64,000 bases of DNA from Mangrovicella endophytica. GTDB taxonomy: Bacteria; Pseudomonadota; Alphaproteobacteria; Rhizobiales; Rhizobiaceae. Of this stretch, positions 42,990 through 52,820 are shown in pieces. How positions within the stretch are numbered: the stretch's first letter is position 1; each line of letters begins with the position of its first letter. Made by a program: the position numbers and the translations under genes. The notes beneath the pieces are model-generated. The model saw nothing but the letters and a program-made list of their open reading frames with translations, was not told where the DNA came from and did not search any database. The stretch lies in assembly GCF_002893625.1 (NCBI RefSeq), contig NZ_PKMZ01000007.1, forward strand, positions 94,855 through 158,854, given 5' to 3'.

Positions 42990-45184
42990 GCCGGACCATG
43001 GCGACGCGCAGATGGGGCGCTGACTGTTGCCGGCTCGTCGTGCACGGTTCGAGCGGGTGAGCCCGCCAGTGCCGCGGCCTGACCGGCGCTCTGCCTGCGC
43101 ACGCGTACCACGTGCCATGCGATCACCACCACCGAGAGAATGAAGCCGATCTCGTCCGTCAGCGGCACGGCGGCGATCAGCGTGAAGGCCGCTGCGGCAG
43201 CCAGGATCCGTTCCCACCATCGCAGCGGCGCGAGCAGATAACCGATGGCCGCGGCGCCCCACAGGCCGATGGCGAGGACGGCCTTGATCACGATGTAGGC
43301 CACGGCCGGCCAGTACCCTATCGACGTCGCCAGCGGCCCACCATCCTGCAGCATCAGTGCCGGCGTATAGACGGCCATGAACGGTATGACGAAACCCGCT
43401 GTTGCGACCTTGATCGCCTCGAAGGAGATCCGCAGGCCCGATGTCTTCGCGATCGGAGCGGCCGCGAAGCAGGCGAGAGCGACCGGCGGCGTCAGATCGG
43501 CGAGGATGCCGAAGTAGAAGACGAACATATGGGAGACGATCAGCGGCACGCCGAGCGCCAGGAGAGCGCCGCCCGCGATCGACGAGGTTATGATGTAGTT
43601 GGGGATCGTCGGAATCCCCATGCCGAGGACGATGCAGGTGATCATCGTCAAGACGAGCGATAGAAGCAACGACGACTGCCCGACGGAAACGATGTAGTCA
43701 CCGAACGTGTTGGCGACGCCGGTCAGCGTCATCGTTCCCACGATGATACCAACGATCGCGCAGGCGATCCCGACGGGCAGGGCCGTCTTGGCGCCCTCGG
43801 CCAGCGAGTCCCGGGTCAGAAGCAGCGTTTCCCGTCCGCCCTTGAAGATCGCGCAGGCGAGGATAAGGACAGCGAGGGCGATGCCGACGGGTAGAATGCC
43901 GTACTCGAAGAAACTCGCCGCGATCAGCCCCAGGGTGATCCAGAAGACGGTGCGCAAGGCAGTTGCGGAGAGGCGCGCCGCGATCGGCGCACCGAGGATG
44001 AGAAGAGCCGTCAGCGCTAGGCCGATCGTCCCCGCGTAGAGCGGCGTATAACCTGAGAAGAGCAGCCAGACGAGCACGGCAAGCGGCAGCAGCAGGTACC
44101 AGCCCTTGCGCAGAGCTGCACGCGGCGAGGGCAGTTCGGACCGCTGGAGCCCGAGGAGGTTGCGCTTCCCGGCTTCCAGATGCACCATCCAGAAGACCGA
44201 GCCGAAATAGAGTACGGCCGGTATCAGCGCGGCCTGGACAATGGCGGCATAGGGCACGTTCAGCGTCTCAGCCATGATGAAGGCAACGGCGCCCATCACA
44301 GGCGGCATCAGCTGCCCGCCCATCGACGCGGTCGCCTCGACGCCGCCAGCGAAGGCGGGCCGATAGCCGAAGCGCTTCATCAGCGGAATGGTGAACTGAC
44401 CCGTCGTCACGACATTGGCGACGCCGGAGCCGGAGATCGTCCCCATCAGCGCTGACGAAATCACCGCCACCTTGGCGGCACCGCCTTTGGAGTGGCCAAC
44501 GAGCCCGAGGGATACGTCGGTGAACAGGCTGATCATGCCCGCCCGCTCGAGAAACGACCCGAACAGGATGAAGAGGAAGATGTAGGACGAGGACACGTAG
44601 ATGGGGATGCCGTAGATTCCCTCCGTGCCAAAGGCCATGTGATCGATCACCTGGCTGACAGGGTAGTAGCGCGTGACGAAGGGTGCGGGCAGCCAGTTGC
44701 CGAAGAAGCAATAGGCCAGGAACGTGCCCGCGATGATCGGCAGCGACGGGCCCATAATGCGCCATGTTGCGACGAAAATGATCAACAGGGCGAGGATCCC
44801 GACGGCGGTGTCCTGGACGATCGGCATGCCGGCGCGGAAGATCAGGGCCTTGTACTCCCACCATTGGTAGAGAGCGACGGCCATCCCGGCGACTCCGAGC
44901 ATCCAGAAGAGGGCTCGGCTCGGCCGCCCTTCGCCCTTGAGAACCGATAGCAGCGGCAGCCCGAGCAGGCAGAGAAAGCCGACATGGACGGCCCGCACCA
45001 CCTGGGATGGAAGGTCCCAGAGATGGGCGGAGGTGGCGAGTTGGAAGAGCGAGAAGGCGACGGCGATCCAAAACAGGAGGCGGCCTTCGATGCCGCCCGG
45101 AAAGCTGGCCGACAGCGGGTCGTGCACCTCGTTGGGGGCGCCGTGTCCTTCCGGATCGCGCGAGGCCGGCGTGTGGTCCGTCAT
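42986..45184 (-). CDS. TAXI-TRAP transporter fused 4TM/12TM permease
   Basis: This 732-residue integral-membrane protein fuses the small (DctQ-like, first 200 residues) and large (DctM-like) TRAP permease subunits. Typical segments are FGSFLERAGMISLFTDVSLG, GTISGSGVANVVTTGQFTIP, MGGQLMPPVMGAVAFIMAET, GMGIPTIPNYIITSSIAGGA and LADLTPPVALACFAAAPIAK. The start is ATG 45184; a frame to 45262 adds an unlikely leader. It works with the receptor encoded upstream. Confidence 0.93.
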   Translation of the reverse strand: MTDHTPASRDPEGHGAPNEVHDPLSASFPGGIEGRLLFWIAVAFSLFQLATSAHLWDLPSQVVRAVHVGFLCLLGLPLLSVLKGEGRPSRALFWMLGVAGMAVALYQWWEYKALIFRAGMPIVQDTAVGILALLIIFVATWRIMGPSLPIIAGTFLAYCFFGNWLPAPFVTRYYPVSQVIDHMAFGTEGIYGIPIYVSSSYIFLFILFGSFLERAGMISLFTDVSLGLVGHSKGGAAKVAVISSALMGTISGSGVANVVTTGQFTIPLMKRFGYRPAFAGGVEATASMGGQLMPPVMGAVAFIMAETLNVPYAAIVQAALIPAVLYFGSVFWMVHLEAGKRNLLGLQRSELPSPRAALRKGWYLLLPLAVLVWLLFSGYTPLYAGTIGLALTALLILGAPIAARLSATALRTVFWITLGLIAASFFEYGILPVGIALAVLILACAIFKGGRETLLLTRDSLAEGAKTALPVGIACAIVGIIVGTMTLTGVANTFGDYIVSVGQSSLLLSLVLTMITCIVLGMGIPTIPNYIITSSIAGGALLALGVPLIVSHMFVFYFGILADLTPPVALACFAAAPIAKTSGLRISFEAIKVATAGFVIPFMAVYTPALMLQDGGPLATSIGYWPAVAYIVIKAVLAIGLWGAAAIGYLLAPLRWWERILAAAAAFTLIAAVPLTDEIGFILSVVVIAWHVVRVRRQSAGQAAALAGSPARTVHDEPATVSAPSARRHGPA

Positions 45185-45276
45185 CCCGTCGACACTCCAA
45201 GCTGCCGAAACGTGTATGAGGCTCGCCCGGGCCGCAGCATCGTCTGCCGTGACCCGAGACAATGGCGAGAGCGGAT

Positions 45277-45329
45277 GGCGGACAGTCCGCCTCCGACCCG
45301 CTGAGGATCGGCACTATGGCCAGTGCCGA
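45277..45329. promoter_or_regulatory. Two intercistronic hairpins between TAXI receptor and permease
   Basis: GGCGGAC-A-GTCCGCC (45277-45291) and TCGGCACT-ATGGCC-AGTGCCGA (45308-45329) are perfect inverted repeats. They lie in the 169-bp gap after the receptor stop and before the permease start. They could protect the receptor mRNA end and reduce read-through, giving more receptor than permease, as in other receptor-dependent importers. No T-tract follows. Confidence 0.55.
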
Positions 45330-45353
45330 CTATCCGCGTGAGGCTTATCTCGA

Positions 45354-46316
45354 CTAGAGGAGGCCGGCTTCGCGATAGTAGCGTTCGGCGCCGGGATGGA
45401 GCGGAACGGGAAGGTTCTTGGCAGCCGTTTTCGGATCGATGGCATTGGCAGCGTTGTGCGCGGCCTTCAGCACGTCGACATGCTCGAAGAGCTGCTTCGT
45501 CATCTGATAGGCGAGGTCGTCGGAAACGGCGCTCGACGTCACCAGGATGTTGGTGATGGCGAGGGTCGGCACCGGCGCGTCCTGCCCTTCATAAGTCTTG
45601 GCCGGGATTTCGACGGCGGTGAAAGGCGCGCCGAGCTTCTCGGCGACCGTTGCCGGCACAGCCACGACGTTGATCGGCAGGGACGAGGCCAAGTCGCGGA
45701 TCGATGCGACGCCCAGCCCTGCCGACTGCAGCGTTGCGTCGAGCTGCCGGTTCTTGATCAGCTCGACCGACTCGGCGAAGGGCAAGTATTCCGTTTTGCC
45801 TAGATCGTCATAGCTCATGCCTGATGCTTCGAAGATGGCGCGGGCGTTGAGTTCCGTGCCAGAGGCGGGCGCACCCACGGAGAGCCCCTTGCCCTTCAGG
45901 TCGGCGAGCGACGCGATCCCCGACTCCTTCGAGGCGACGATCTGAACGTAGTTCGGATAGATCGCGGCGATGGCGCGTAGCGTATCGACCTTCTGCGGGA
46001 AACCGGCATCCGTATCGCCTTCCACGGCAGCCTTGACGGAGTCGCCCAGCGCGAAGCCGATCTCGCCGCGACCCTGTGCGATCAGGTTGATGTTCTCGAC
46101 GGATGCCTTGGTCGCCTGGACCTGCGTCTTCACGTTCGGGATGTTGTCGCCGTAGACCTTCGCCAGCGCCGCTCCGAGCGGATAATAGACGCCGGAGGTT
46201 CCGCCGGTCAGGACGTTGATGAAGTCCTGCGCATTGGCACTTCCTGCAATGGCTCCGACGCCGAGCGACGTGCAGACAAGGAGACGAGCCCCGGCAATCA
46301 TTGATCGAAGATGCAT
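45354..46316 (-). CDS. TAXI-family TRAP solute-binding protein
   Basis: This 320-residue periplasmic receptor starts at ATG 46316 behind GGGAGGAACAAC. The signal peptide ends at SANA-QDF. The TAXI core opens NVLTGGTSGVYYPLGAALAK, followed by ATKASVENINLIAQGRGEIG and GKGLSVGAPASGTELNARAI. TAXI receptors bind dicarboxylates or amino acids such as glutamate/glutamine in known cases, but the ligand here is unknown. It heads the receptor-permease-DUF1850 operon. Confidence 0.92.
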   Translation of the reverse strand: MHLRSMIAGARLLVCTSLGVGAIAGSANAQDFINVLTGGTSGVYYPLGAALAKVYGDNIPNVKTQVQATKASVENINLIAQGRGEIGFALGDSVKAAVEGDTDAGFPQKVDTLRAIAAIYPNYVQIVASKESGIASLADLKGKGLSVGAPASGTELNARAIFEASGMSYDDLGKTEYLPFAESVELIKNRQLDATLQSAGLGVASIRDLASSLPINVVAVPATVAEKLGAPFTAVEIPAKTYEGQDAPVPTLAITNILVTSSAVSDDLAYQMTKQLFEHVDVLKAAHNAANAIDPKTAAKNLPVPLHPGAERYYREAGLL

Positions 46317-46820
46317 GTTGTTCCTCCCATTTTTGCTCACTATTGCCCATGGGTTCGGGCTGGACCATCCCTGATCTCAATTTTGTTCTGCATGAGCTTC
46401 GCACGTGGCGCTTCACGGACGCTCGTCCTCGGCCACGCAAGACCCAGATGCTTCAGTTGCACGACGGCTCCCAATCGGTGCCTGTAACTGGCTTTCCAAT
46501 CAGCCGAACGGGCTGGCCAGTCCGGCCGGCATTACGACGGTCTGAGCCCGGACGCTCTCTTGTGTCTGGTCGGCGTTCTCGACGACGTCGGAGCCCGCTC
46601 ATTGTCTCGTGCGCCTCGCAAGCGGCGCCTCATCATAGCTATCGTCAGCCGCAGGCCGAGTGCCGTATCTCGAGTCTTGGTCGCATGTGCCGGCTATTTC
46701 TAGTCGCTCATCATCGCGTCCTTCAAACCTTGCGATCGTCGGGCCACCCCTGCTTGTCGCGCTGGTGGGCCGAGGGCAACGAGCTGTGTACAGACCGGTT
46801 CTAAGAGAATAGGCAGGCGT
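46317..46820. other. 504-bp intergenic region
   Basis: This should contain the promoter of the TAXI-TRAP operon (reading left) near 46330-46400. An open plus-strand frame (46301-46804) has no recognisable motif, signal or ribosome-binding site. I see no RNA gene or repeat here. Confidence 0.4.
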
Positions 46821-47306
46821 TCAACGATCCCCGAAGACCACGCTGAGGCTGCCATCGCTTTCGAGAATCATCGTGGCGACGTTCTCTATCCCTTGGCCTC
46901 CGCTGGCGCGAACGGCACTCAGCGCTTCGTCCTCGGTGATGCGCTCGGCCTGCATCGCCGCGCGGCAGAACTCCCCATTGCGGACCAGCAGGGACGGCTC
47001 GGAGCGGATAGCCTTTGCGAAGGCGGTCGAGCGCACCGAGGTGAAGGCGACGAGGAACTGCATTCCGATCAGCAGAGCCAGCGCGGCCGCCCCTTCGGCG
47101 AGTGCCACCGACTCCTGCAGGAGAACGGCCGACAAGGTCGATCCGAGTGCCACAGTCACCACGAGGTCGAAGGCGTTCAGCTTTGCGAGCGTCCGCTTTC
47201 CTGAGATCCGCAAGAAAAGGATCAAGGCGCTGTAGGCCAGGATGCCGACGAAGATCGTGCGAACGATCCCCTGCCAATCCTGGAACAGCATGCTTTGCCA
47301 GTCCAT
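46821..47306 (-). CDS. DUF421 (YetF-like) membrane protein
   Basis: This 161-residue protein starts at ATG 47306 behind GGAAGGAGGAG. It has two or three N-terminal helices including VGILAYSALILFLRISGKRT, then KLNAFDLVVTVALGSTLSAV, the YetF/DUF421 signature. A small soluble domain contains SEPSLLVRNGEFCRAAMQAE. The function of the family is not established; relatives appear in stress regulons. It is divergent from the antiporter gene at 47460. Confidence 0.87.
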   Translation of the reverse strand: MDWQSMLFQDWQGIVRTIFVGILAYSALILFLRISGKRTLAKLNAFDLVVTVALGSTLSAVLLQESVALAEGAAALALLIGMQFLVAFTSVRSTAFAKAIRSEPSLLVRNGEFCRAAMQAERITEDEALSAVRASGGQGIENVATMILESDGSLSVVFGDR

Positions 47307-47459
47307 TGCTCCTCCTTCCATGGTGCGTCATGCGCGGTTCTGCCATATCAGGTGTGGATCAAGCCAGGCGACGCGTACCGCCCGATCCGGCCTCTGCTTC
47401 CTGAAGGTGAGAGCAACTAGGTCACCATCCAGCCGTGTCCGGCCAAGAGGCTCAAGATA

Positions 47460-48722
47460 TTGATCTCCATCCTCGACATTGCCGCGATCCTGCTCTGCCT
47501 GTCAGCGCTGTTCGGCTGGCTCAATCACCGCTTCGTGGGGCTGCCGCACGCAACAGGTCTCCTGGTGATCGGTCTGCTGGCCTCGCTCGTGCTCGTTGGA
47601 GTGGAGGCGCTCTTTCCTGAGGAACTCCTCTATGAAGAGCTGGCGAGAGTGCTGCACCAGATCGATTTTACGCGCGTCGTCATGGAGGGAATGCTCGCCT
47701 TCCTGCTCTTTGCCGGTGCGATCAACCTCAATGTCCGTCTCCTGCGGCACCGGGCGTGGCAGGTTGCCTTTCTCGCGCTCATCGGCACAGCCATCTCCAC
47801 GATTGTCATCGGAGTCGGCTTCTGGGCCGCCGCCGCTTGGCTCGGTTTCCCGATCGGCCTCGTCTGGGCACTCGTCTTCGGTGCTCTGATCAGTCCGACA
47901 GATCCGGTGGCAGTTCTCAACGTCCTGAAGAACGTCGACGTCCCCGACGAGGTGCAGATCGAGATGCAGGGCGAGGCGCTGTTCAACGATGGCGTCGGCG
48001 TGGTGCTGTTCACGCTGCTGCTGGGCTTTGCGACAGGTATGGGTGACGAGACATTCACGGCAGCGACCGCGCTCGAGCATCTGCTGGTCGAGGCCGGCGG
48101 CGGCATCGCGTTCGGCCTTGTCGCCGGCTACGTCGCCTACCGCGCCATGCGAGCGATCGACGACTTTGCGGTCGAGGTGCTGATCACTCTGGCGCTGGTC
48201 GCGGGCGTCTATGCCGCGGCGAGCAAGCTAGGTCTCAGCGGTCCTTTGTCTGTGGTCGCAGCCGGCATCGTTGTCGGAGACCTCGCGCCCCGCAACGCGA
48301 TGAGCGAGCGCACACAGACCTATGTCTCCTCGCTCTGGACGCTGATCGATGAGATCCTGAACTCGCTCCTGTTCCTGCTGATCGGCCTGGAAGTGATCAT
48401 CCTGCGTTTCCAGCCGGCGGTCCTGACGCTGGCCCTCGCGGCTATTCCGATCGCTCTGGTGGCGCGGCTTGTGGCGGTCTCGACGCCGGTTCTCCTGTTC
48501 CGCTGGACGCAGTCGCTGTCCAGCCGGAACATTCCGTTCCTGACCTGGGCCGGGGTGCGTGGCGGCATCTCGGTGGCGCTAGCCCTCTCGCTGCCGGACG
48601 ATCCCGCGAAATCGGTGATCCTGGCTGCGAGCTACGCGATCGTCCTGTTCACCATCGTGGTGCAGGGGCTGACACTCGGAGTACTGGCGCGCCGCCTCTG
48701 GCCGGCGGATCGCGGCGCCTAG
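47460..48722 (+). CDS. CPA1-family Na+/H+ antiporter (NhaP-like)
   Basis: This 420-residue transporter has about 12 helices. CPA1 hallmarks are FGALISPTDPVAVLNVLKNV and the ND pair in QGEALFNDGVGVVLFTLLLG, plus TWAGVRGGISVALALSLPDD in a late helix. The only suitable in-frame start is the TTG at 47460, preceded by AAGAGG. It should exchange cytoplasmic Na+ or K+ for protons. It converges with the DUF2254 gene, leaving 11 bp. Confidence 0.9.
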   Translation: MISILDIAAILLCLSALFGWLNHRFVGLPHATGLLVIGLLASLVLVGVEALFPEELLYEELARVLHQIDFTRVVMEGMLAFLLFAGAINLNVRLLRHRAWQVAFLALIGTAISTIVIGVGFWAAAAWLGFPIGLVWALVFGALISPTDPVAVLNVLKNVDVPDEVQIEMQGEALFNDGVGVVLFTLLLGFATGMGDETFTAATALEHLLVEAGGGIAFGLVAGYVAYRAMRAIDDFAVEVLITLALVAGVYAAASKLGLSGPLSVVAAGIVVGDLAPRNAMSERTQTYVSSLWTLIDEILNSLLFLLIGLEVIILRFQPAVLTLALAAIPIALVARLVAVSTPVLLFRWTQSLSSRNIPFLTWAGVRGGISVALALSLPDDPAKSVILAASYAIVLFTIVVQGLTLGVLARRLWPADRGA

Positions 48723-48733
48723 AGCATCGGACT

Positions 48734-49999
48734 TCAATCCGCCGCACGCTGTCCAACTGCAGATGCCAGCCGGCGCAGCCGCTCCTTATCCGCCTCGATC
48801 ACCAGTGCCGCTTCGGCACGCTGCAGGGCCTCTCGGGCGTGGCGTATGGCGCTATCGGCGTAGCCTTCCCGTCCGAGCCGGGACAGCGTGCAAAACGCCT
48901 TCTGGAGCCGCACGCCAACCTCGACCGTCGAGGCCCCATCACGCGCGATCGGGGTGAAGAGATCATCGAAGAGATCGGCGACTTCGACGGGCGGAACGAA
49001 AACGTTCGGGTACTCGACGTCGCTGGTCGCCTCCGCCGGCTCACCCCAGATCGACAAGACCCGAACGGCCCTGCCGATGACGTCGATCGCCGTGCCAGGA
49101 TCGTTGATGCCCGGCGACAGGGCGCGGCTTGCGATTTCTGCCAGAACCACCGCGCCGAAGCGGGGGTCCTGATCGAAGGAGCGCGTATCGCCGATCGTGA
49201 AGCAGCCGCGGATCATCTGGTCCTGGTCGTCGAGGGTTACGCCGTCGGCATATGCAATGGGCTCGGTCGGAGCGACGAAGTTGCCGGGAAGGTCGACGAC
49301 ATAGATCCGGCCGCTGCCATCCTCCGTGATCGCGTTGAGGGCGCCTGTATCGAGATGTTGAATATAACCGATGTTGGCCGGGAAGATCGGTCGCGCCGTC
49401 GCCGGGATCGCACGTGTGTCGTGAAGGGGCCGCCCGCCGAGAAACGGGTCCTTGCGGCGGATTCTCATCGCATCCGTGGCTGCGACTTCGACGCGGTGGG
49501 TCGTCTCCGTCACGCGTCCGAGCCGCGACAGGTGATCGATCCAACGCAGCAGTGTCACCACGATCGCGACGATCACGATTACAGTGACGGCGAACAGAAC
49601 AACGCGGCCGCGATCACCGTAGAGACCCGTCGACAGGGCAATGATCCCGACGAGGCTGAACAGAAAGGAGCCGACAAAGGTCGAGAGGACGTTCTGAGTA
49701 GTCGCATCCTCCATGATGAGTTTCGTTGCCCGCGGCGTGACGTTGCTCGTCGCGGCCGAATAGGCCGAGACCATTGTGGAAAGCGAGAAGGTCGTCACCG
49801 CCAGCATCGACGATGCGATGATGCCGAGGATGTTGTCGACGGCATCCGAGCCGATCTTCGTCGGCAGGTCGTGCGGGATGTAAGGGCTGACAACGATCGC
49901 AACCAAGGCCGTGACGACCGCTGCCACCGAGAAGAGGCTGGCCCGTACCCAGATCCGGCGGGAGAGTTGGCGAAGGAGCCACGCCCAATGTGACATCAT
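48734..49999 (-). CDS. DUF2254 membrane protein
   Basis: This 421-residue protein has four N-terminal transmembrane helices (two pairs, about residues 20-160; LAVTTFSLSTMVSAYSAATS lies in the second) and a large soluble domain. The conserved segments LDTGALNAITEDGSGRIYVV and ALSPGINDPGTAIDVI are typical of DUF2254. No function is established. Neighbouring antiporter and DUF421 genes hint at a membrane or ion-stress group, which is only an association. Confidence 0.87.
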   Translation of the reverse strand: MMSHWAWLLRQLSRRIWVRASLFSVAAVVTALVAIVVSPYIPHDLPTKIGSDAVDNILGIIASSMLAVTTFSLSTMVSAYSAATSNVTPRATKLIMEDATTQNVLSTFVGSFLFSLVGIIALSTGLYGDRGRVVLFAVTVIVIVAIVVTLLRWIDHLSRLGRVTETTHRVEVAATDAMRIRRKDPFLGGRPLHDTRAIPATARPIFPANIGYIQHLDTGALNAITEDGSGRIYVVDLPGNFVAPTEPIAYADGVTLDDQDQMIRGCFTIGDTRSFDQDPRFGAVVLAEIASRALSPGINDPGTAIDVIGRAVRVLSIWGEPAEATSDVEYPNVFVPPVEVADLFDDLFTPIARDGASTVEVGVRLQKAFCTLSRLGREGYADSAIRHAREALQRAEAALVIEADKERLRRLASAVGQRAAD

Positions 50000-50301
50000 G
50001 AGGGATTATGTTTCCGCGAGAATGGGGGGATGGGCCGTCAATTGATCTTGATGGATGAACCGGGCTTCAGCGTTCGAGACCGTCTTTCCTGCCCACCGCC
50101 GTGCAGGGAAGAGGAATATGCTTCGCACATGCCGAGCTTCCAGAAATTCTGCCAAGTTGGTCTCGACGCGCGCGGCTTCCGACAGTTCGGCGATGGCCTC
50201 GTGCTTCCTTAACTGAGGAGGCCGGCGGAGCGATTGCCGGCCACCGATCCTTGACCTTCCAGCGCGGGAGGCTCCAGCTCTTCGTGGGCAACCTTGCTGC
50301 G
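50000..50301. other. 302-bp intergenic region
   Basis: This divergent region between DUF2254 (reading left) and the DUF305 gene (reading right) should carry both promoters. Short frames on each strand lack motifs and ribosome-binding sites; I see no gene. Confidence 0.4.
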
Positions 50302-50823
50302 ATGGACCCGATGACATACAAGCACTTCGCCGCCATGATCGCGACGTCGACGATCGTGATGTTCGGCCTGATGTACCTGAACACCTTCGCCTTCGACCAC
50401 GTCTTCTTCAGTCAGACGCGCGCCTGGATGGCGCTCCTCATGGGAGCGGCCATGGCCTTCATCATGATCGGCTTCATGTGGGGGAGGTACCCGAAGAAGG
50501 GAGCGAACCTGGCCATCCTCGCCGTCAGCGTCGTCGTCTTCGCCGGCGCGCTGTGGCTGGTGCGCAGCCAGGAGACGGTGTCGGACGTCTCCTACATGAA
50601 GGCGATGATCCCCCACCATTCGATCGCGATCATGACGAGCGAGCGCGCTCACATCCGCGATCCGCGTGTCCGCGACCTCGCCGACGGCATCATCGACGCT
50701 CAGGTCCGCGAGATCGGCGAGATGAAAAGCCTCATCGCCGATCTGGAGGCCAGCCCTCCCGCGGCCAACGCACCGGACATCGCTCCAAGCATGTCCGAGG
50801 ATGCCGCCGCCGGCCGCAACTGA
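50302..50823 (+). CDS. DUF305 membrane-anchored protein
   Basis: This 173-residue protein has three N-terminal helices (residues about 8-90: YKHFAAMIATSTIVMFGLMY, WMALLMGAAMAFIMIGFMWG, LAILAVSVVVFAGALWLV). A C-terminal DUF305 four-helix segment begins YMKAMIPHHSIAIMTSERAH. The HH and Met-rich helix is a plausible metal site. ATG 50302 or 50311 could be the start; neither has a strong Shine-Dalgarno sequence. DUF305 proteins occur with copper proteins and oxidase assembly genes, and this one precedes ctaG. Confidence 0.85.
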   Translation: MDPMTYKHFAAMIATSTIVMFGLMYLNTFAFDHVFFSQTRAWMALLMGAAMAFIMIGFMWGRYPKKGANLAILAVSVVVFAGALWLVRSQETVSDVSYMKAMIPHHSIAIMTSERAHIRDPRVRDLADGIIDAQVREIGEMKSLIADLEASPPAANAPDIAPSMSEDAAAGRN

Positions 50824-51094
50824 CACGGCCAAGATAGCACGCCCTTGCTGCCCGTCCTTCGGAGGATGATGACGAGGGCCGTCACCCGCGGGCTGAGCGG
50901 TGCTGGAATAACAGACGGCGCCCCTCTAGCCATGCCTGGCCTTTGATCGCTCACCAGATGGCTTCCAGATCGTGCAGACGGCTTGGAGGGGCGCAATCCG
51001 GCTTCTAATCCGCTATGATGTGCTAGCTTCTGCCAGCGCTTGGCGACGTGCGGTCCAAGATCAGAGGCCGACGACCGCAGCACGACGGGGGAAA

Positions 51095-51682
51095 ATGCAC
51101 GCTTCGCACTTGGCACTGGGCTACTTCCATCCGAGCGGGCTTGCAGCGCATATGCTGCAGCACATCATCATGATGAACGTGGTGGCGCCGCTCCTGGCTC
51201 TCGGCGTGCGACGCTGGCTTCCCTCCACGACATGGCGCATCTGGCCGGCCGCCACGGCTGCACAGCTCCTTCTCCTTTGGGGTTGGCACGCGCCCGCCGT
51301 CTTCGAGAGCGCCATGGGAAGTCCGGCCCTGTGGCTTCTCATGCACGGGACCTTGCTGGTTGCGGCGCTGTGCTTCTGGTCCGCGATCATTTCGGCCTCC
51401 GGGACACGCAGCTGGAGAGCGATCTTCGCACTGCTGATCACGGGCAAGCTGTTTTGCCTCCTAGGCGCGTTGCTCACCTTTGCGCCGCGCACCATACTGG
51501 CTGCCGGCCCCGAAGGAGCGCCAATCGACGCAGCGGCGGCGCTTGCAGACCAGCAGCTGGCAGGTCTGATCATGATTGTCGCCTGTCCTCTGAGCTATGT
51601 TCTGGCCGGCATCATTGTCTCAGCGCGCTGGTTTCTGGCGTTGGAAGGCGAGGCACCGGATGCGAATCCGCGATATTCTTAA
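51095..51682 (+). CDS. ctaG: Cytochrome c oxidase assembly factor CtaG (caa3 type)
   Basis: This 195-residue polytopic protein starts at ATG 51095 after GGGGGAAA; a frame from 50972 is a leader shadow. Family features are LGYFHPSGLAAHMLQHIIMM with its histidines, WGWHAPAVFESAM and LMHGTLLVAALCFWSAIISA. CtaG proteins deliver copper to the oxidase. It is shorter than many CtaG proteins, with the first helix region reduced. It overlaps the cytochrome c gene by 23 bp and is first in the oxidase operon. Confidence 0.86.
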   Translation: MHASHLALGYFHPSGLAAHMLQHIIMMNVVAPLLALGVRRWLPSTTWRIWPAATAAQLLLLWGWHAPAVFESAMGSPALWLLMHGTLLVAALCFWSAIISASGTRSWRAIFALLITGKLFCLLGALLTFAPRTILAAGPEGAPIDAAAALADQQLAGLIMIVACPLSYVLAGIIVSARWFLALEGEAPDANPRYS

Positions 51683-52820
51683 GGTCGATTTCGATCAACT
51701 CGGAAACGAGATCGTCGTCGTTATCCTTGTGCTGATCGGCGGGATAACGATCTTCGTCTGGGCAGGTTATTACAATGTAGCGGCCAGCGAGAAGCATCTC
51801 GGCATCACGAACTGGATTCTTGCGACGGTGCGTGACCAGTCGATTGCCGCCCGCAGTTCGGAGATCGAGGTCCCCGATCTGAAGGATCGCGACCGCATCC
51901 GTCTCGGTGCCCAGCATTACGTCGCCGGATGTGCCTTCTGCCACGGCATTCCGGGTGAGCCGATCAGCCCGATTGCACAGCGCATGCTGCCGGCCCCGCC
52001 GGACCTGGCCAATCCGGTCAACGAATACGATGCCGCAGATCATTTCATCATCATCCGCAGCGGGCTGAAGTACACCGGCATGCCGGCATGGCCGGGCGTC
52101 GGGCGTGACGACGAGGTCTGGAGCGTGGTGGCCTTCGTCGAGTGGCTGCAGGACACCGGCGGAGCGGATCGCCGCGACGTCATCGATGACGCGGGACCCG
52201 AACAGCGGACCGGCGGCGGCTACACCAACCCTGAGGCTGGCGAGGCTTACGCCCTCAGCAACTGCGTGCGATGCCATGGTGACGCCGATACCGCGCCGGT
52301 CAGCCGACTCGTGCCGGCCCTGTCCAGCCAGTCGCCGGACTATCTGAGGCGCTCGCTCCAGGAGTATCGGAATGGCAGGCGCCAGAGCGGCTTCATGCAG
52401 CCAGTCTCGGCAAACCTCACCGACGGCGAGATCAATCAGCTCGTGGACTACTACAGCGGCCTCGCTCCGGTTGAGACGACCTCGCCGGAGATGCCCGAGG
52501 CGGCCTCCATCGCCCGGGGCCGCGCCATTGCTGCAGCCGGCATTCCCAAGCAGGAAGTGGCGCCGTGCAGCAGCTGCCATGCCGGCGCTGCGTCGCTCCA
52601 ATACGGCATCATCGACGGTCTGGGACAGCGCTACCTTGCCGGGCAGCTCGATCTCTGGCGCAAAGGACATCGGACCGGCAGCGACTTCGGGATCATCATG
52701 GCGCGGTCTGCCGCCAACATGACGGACGAGCAGATCAGGGATGTCAGCGCCTACTATGCCTCGCTCACCCGCGATCTCAGCCGCTTTGCGCGTTCCTCAC
52801 CGGCGGGGGCGACAGAATGA
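51660..52820 (+). CDS. Membrane-anchored tri-heme cytochrome c
   Basis: This 386-residue protein has one N-terminal transmembrane anchor (residues about 17-36) and three CxxCH heme c sites: Cys91-His95 (CAFCH), Cys202-His206 (CVRCH) and Cys303-His307 (CSSCH). Distal methionines are available (for example KYTGMPAWPG). Domain layout is three class I cytochrome c modules, facing the periplasm. It is encoded between ctaG and subunit II and should deliver electrons to the oxidase, perhaps directly from the bc1 complex or quinol dehydrogenases. Its stop overlaps the coxB start (ATGA). Confidence 0.9.
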   Translation: MRIRDILKVDFDQLGNEIVVVILVLIGGITIFVWAGYYNVAASEKHLGITNWILATVRDQSIAARSSEIEVPDLKDRDRIRLGAQHYVAGCAFCHGIPGEPISPIAQRMLPAPPDLANPVNEYDAADHFIIIRSGLKYTGMPAWPGVGRDDEVWSVVAFVEWLQDTGGADRRDVIDDAGPEQRTGGGYTNPEAGEAYALSNCVRCHGDADTAPVSRLVPALSSQSPDYLRRSLQEYRNGRRQSGFMQPVSANLTDGEINQLVDYYSGLAPVETTSPEMPEAASIARGRAIAAAGIPKQEVAPCSSCHAGAASLQYGIIDGLGQRYLAGQLDLWRKGHRTGSDFGIIMARSAANMTDEQIRDVSAYYASLTRDLSRFARSSPAGATE

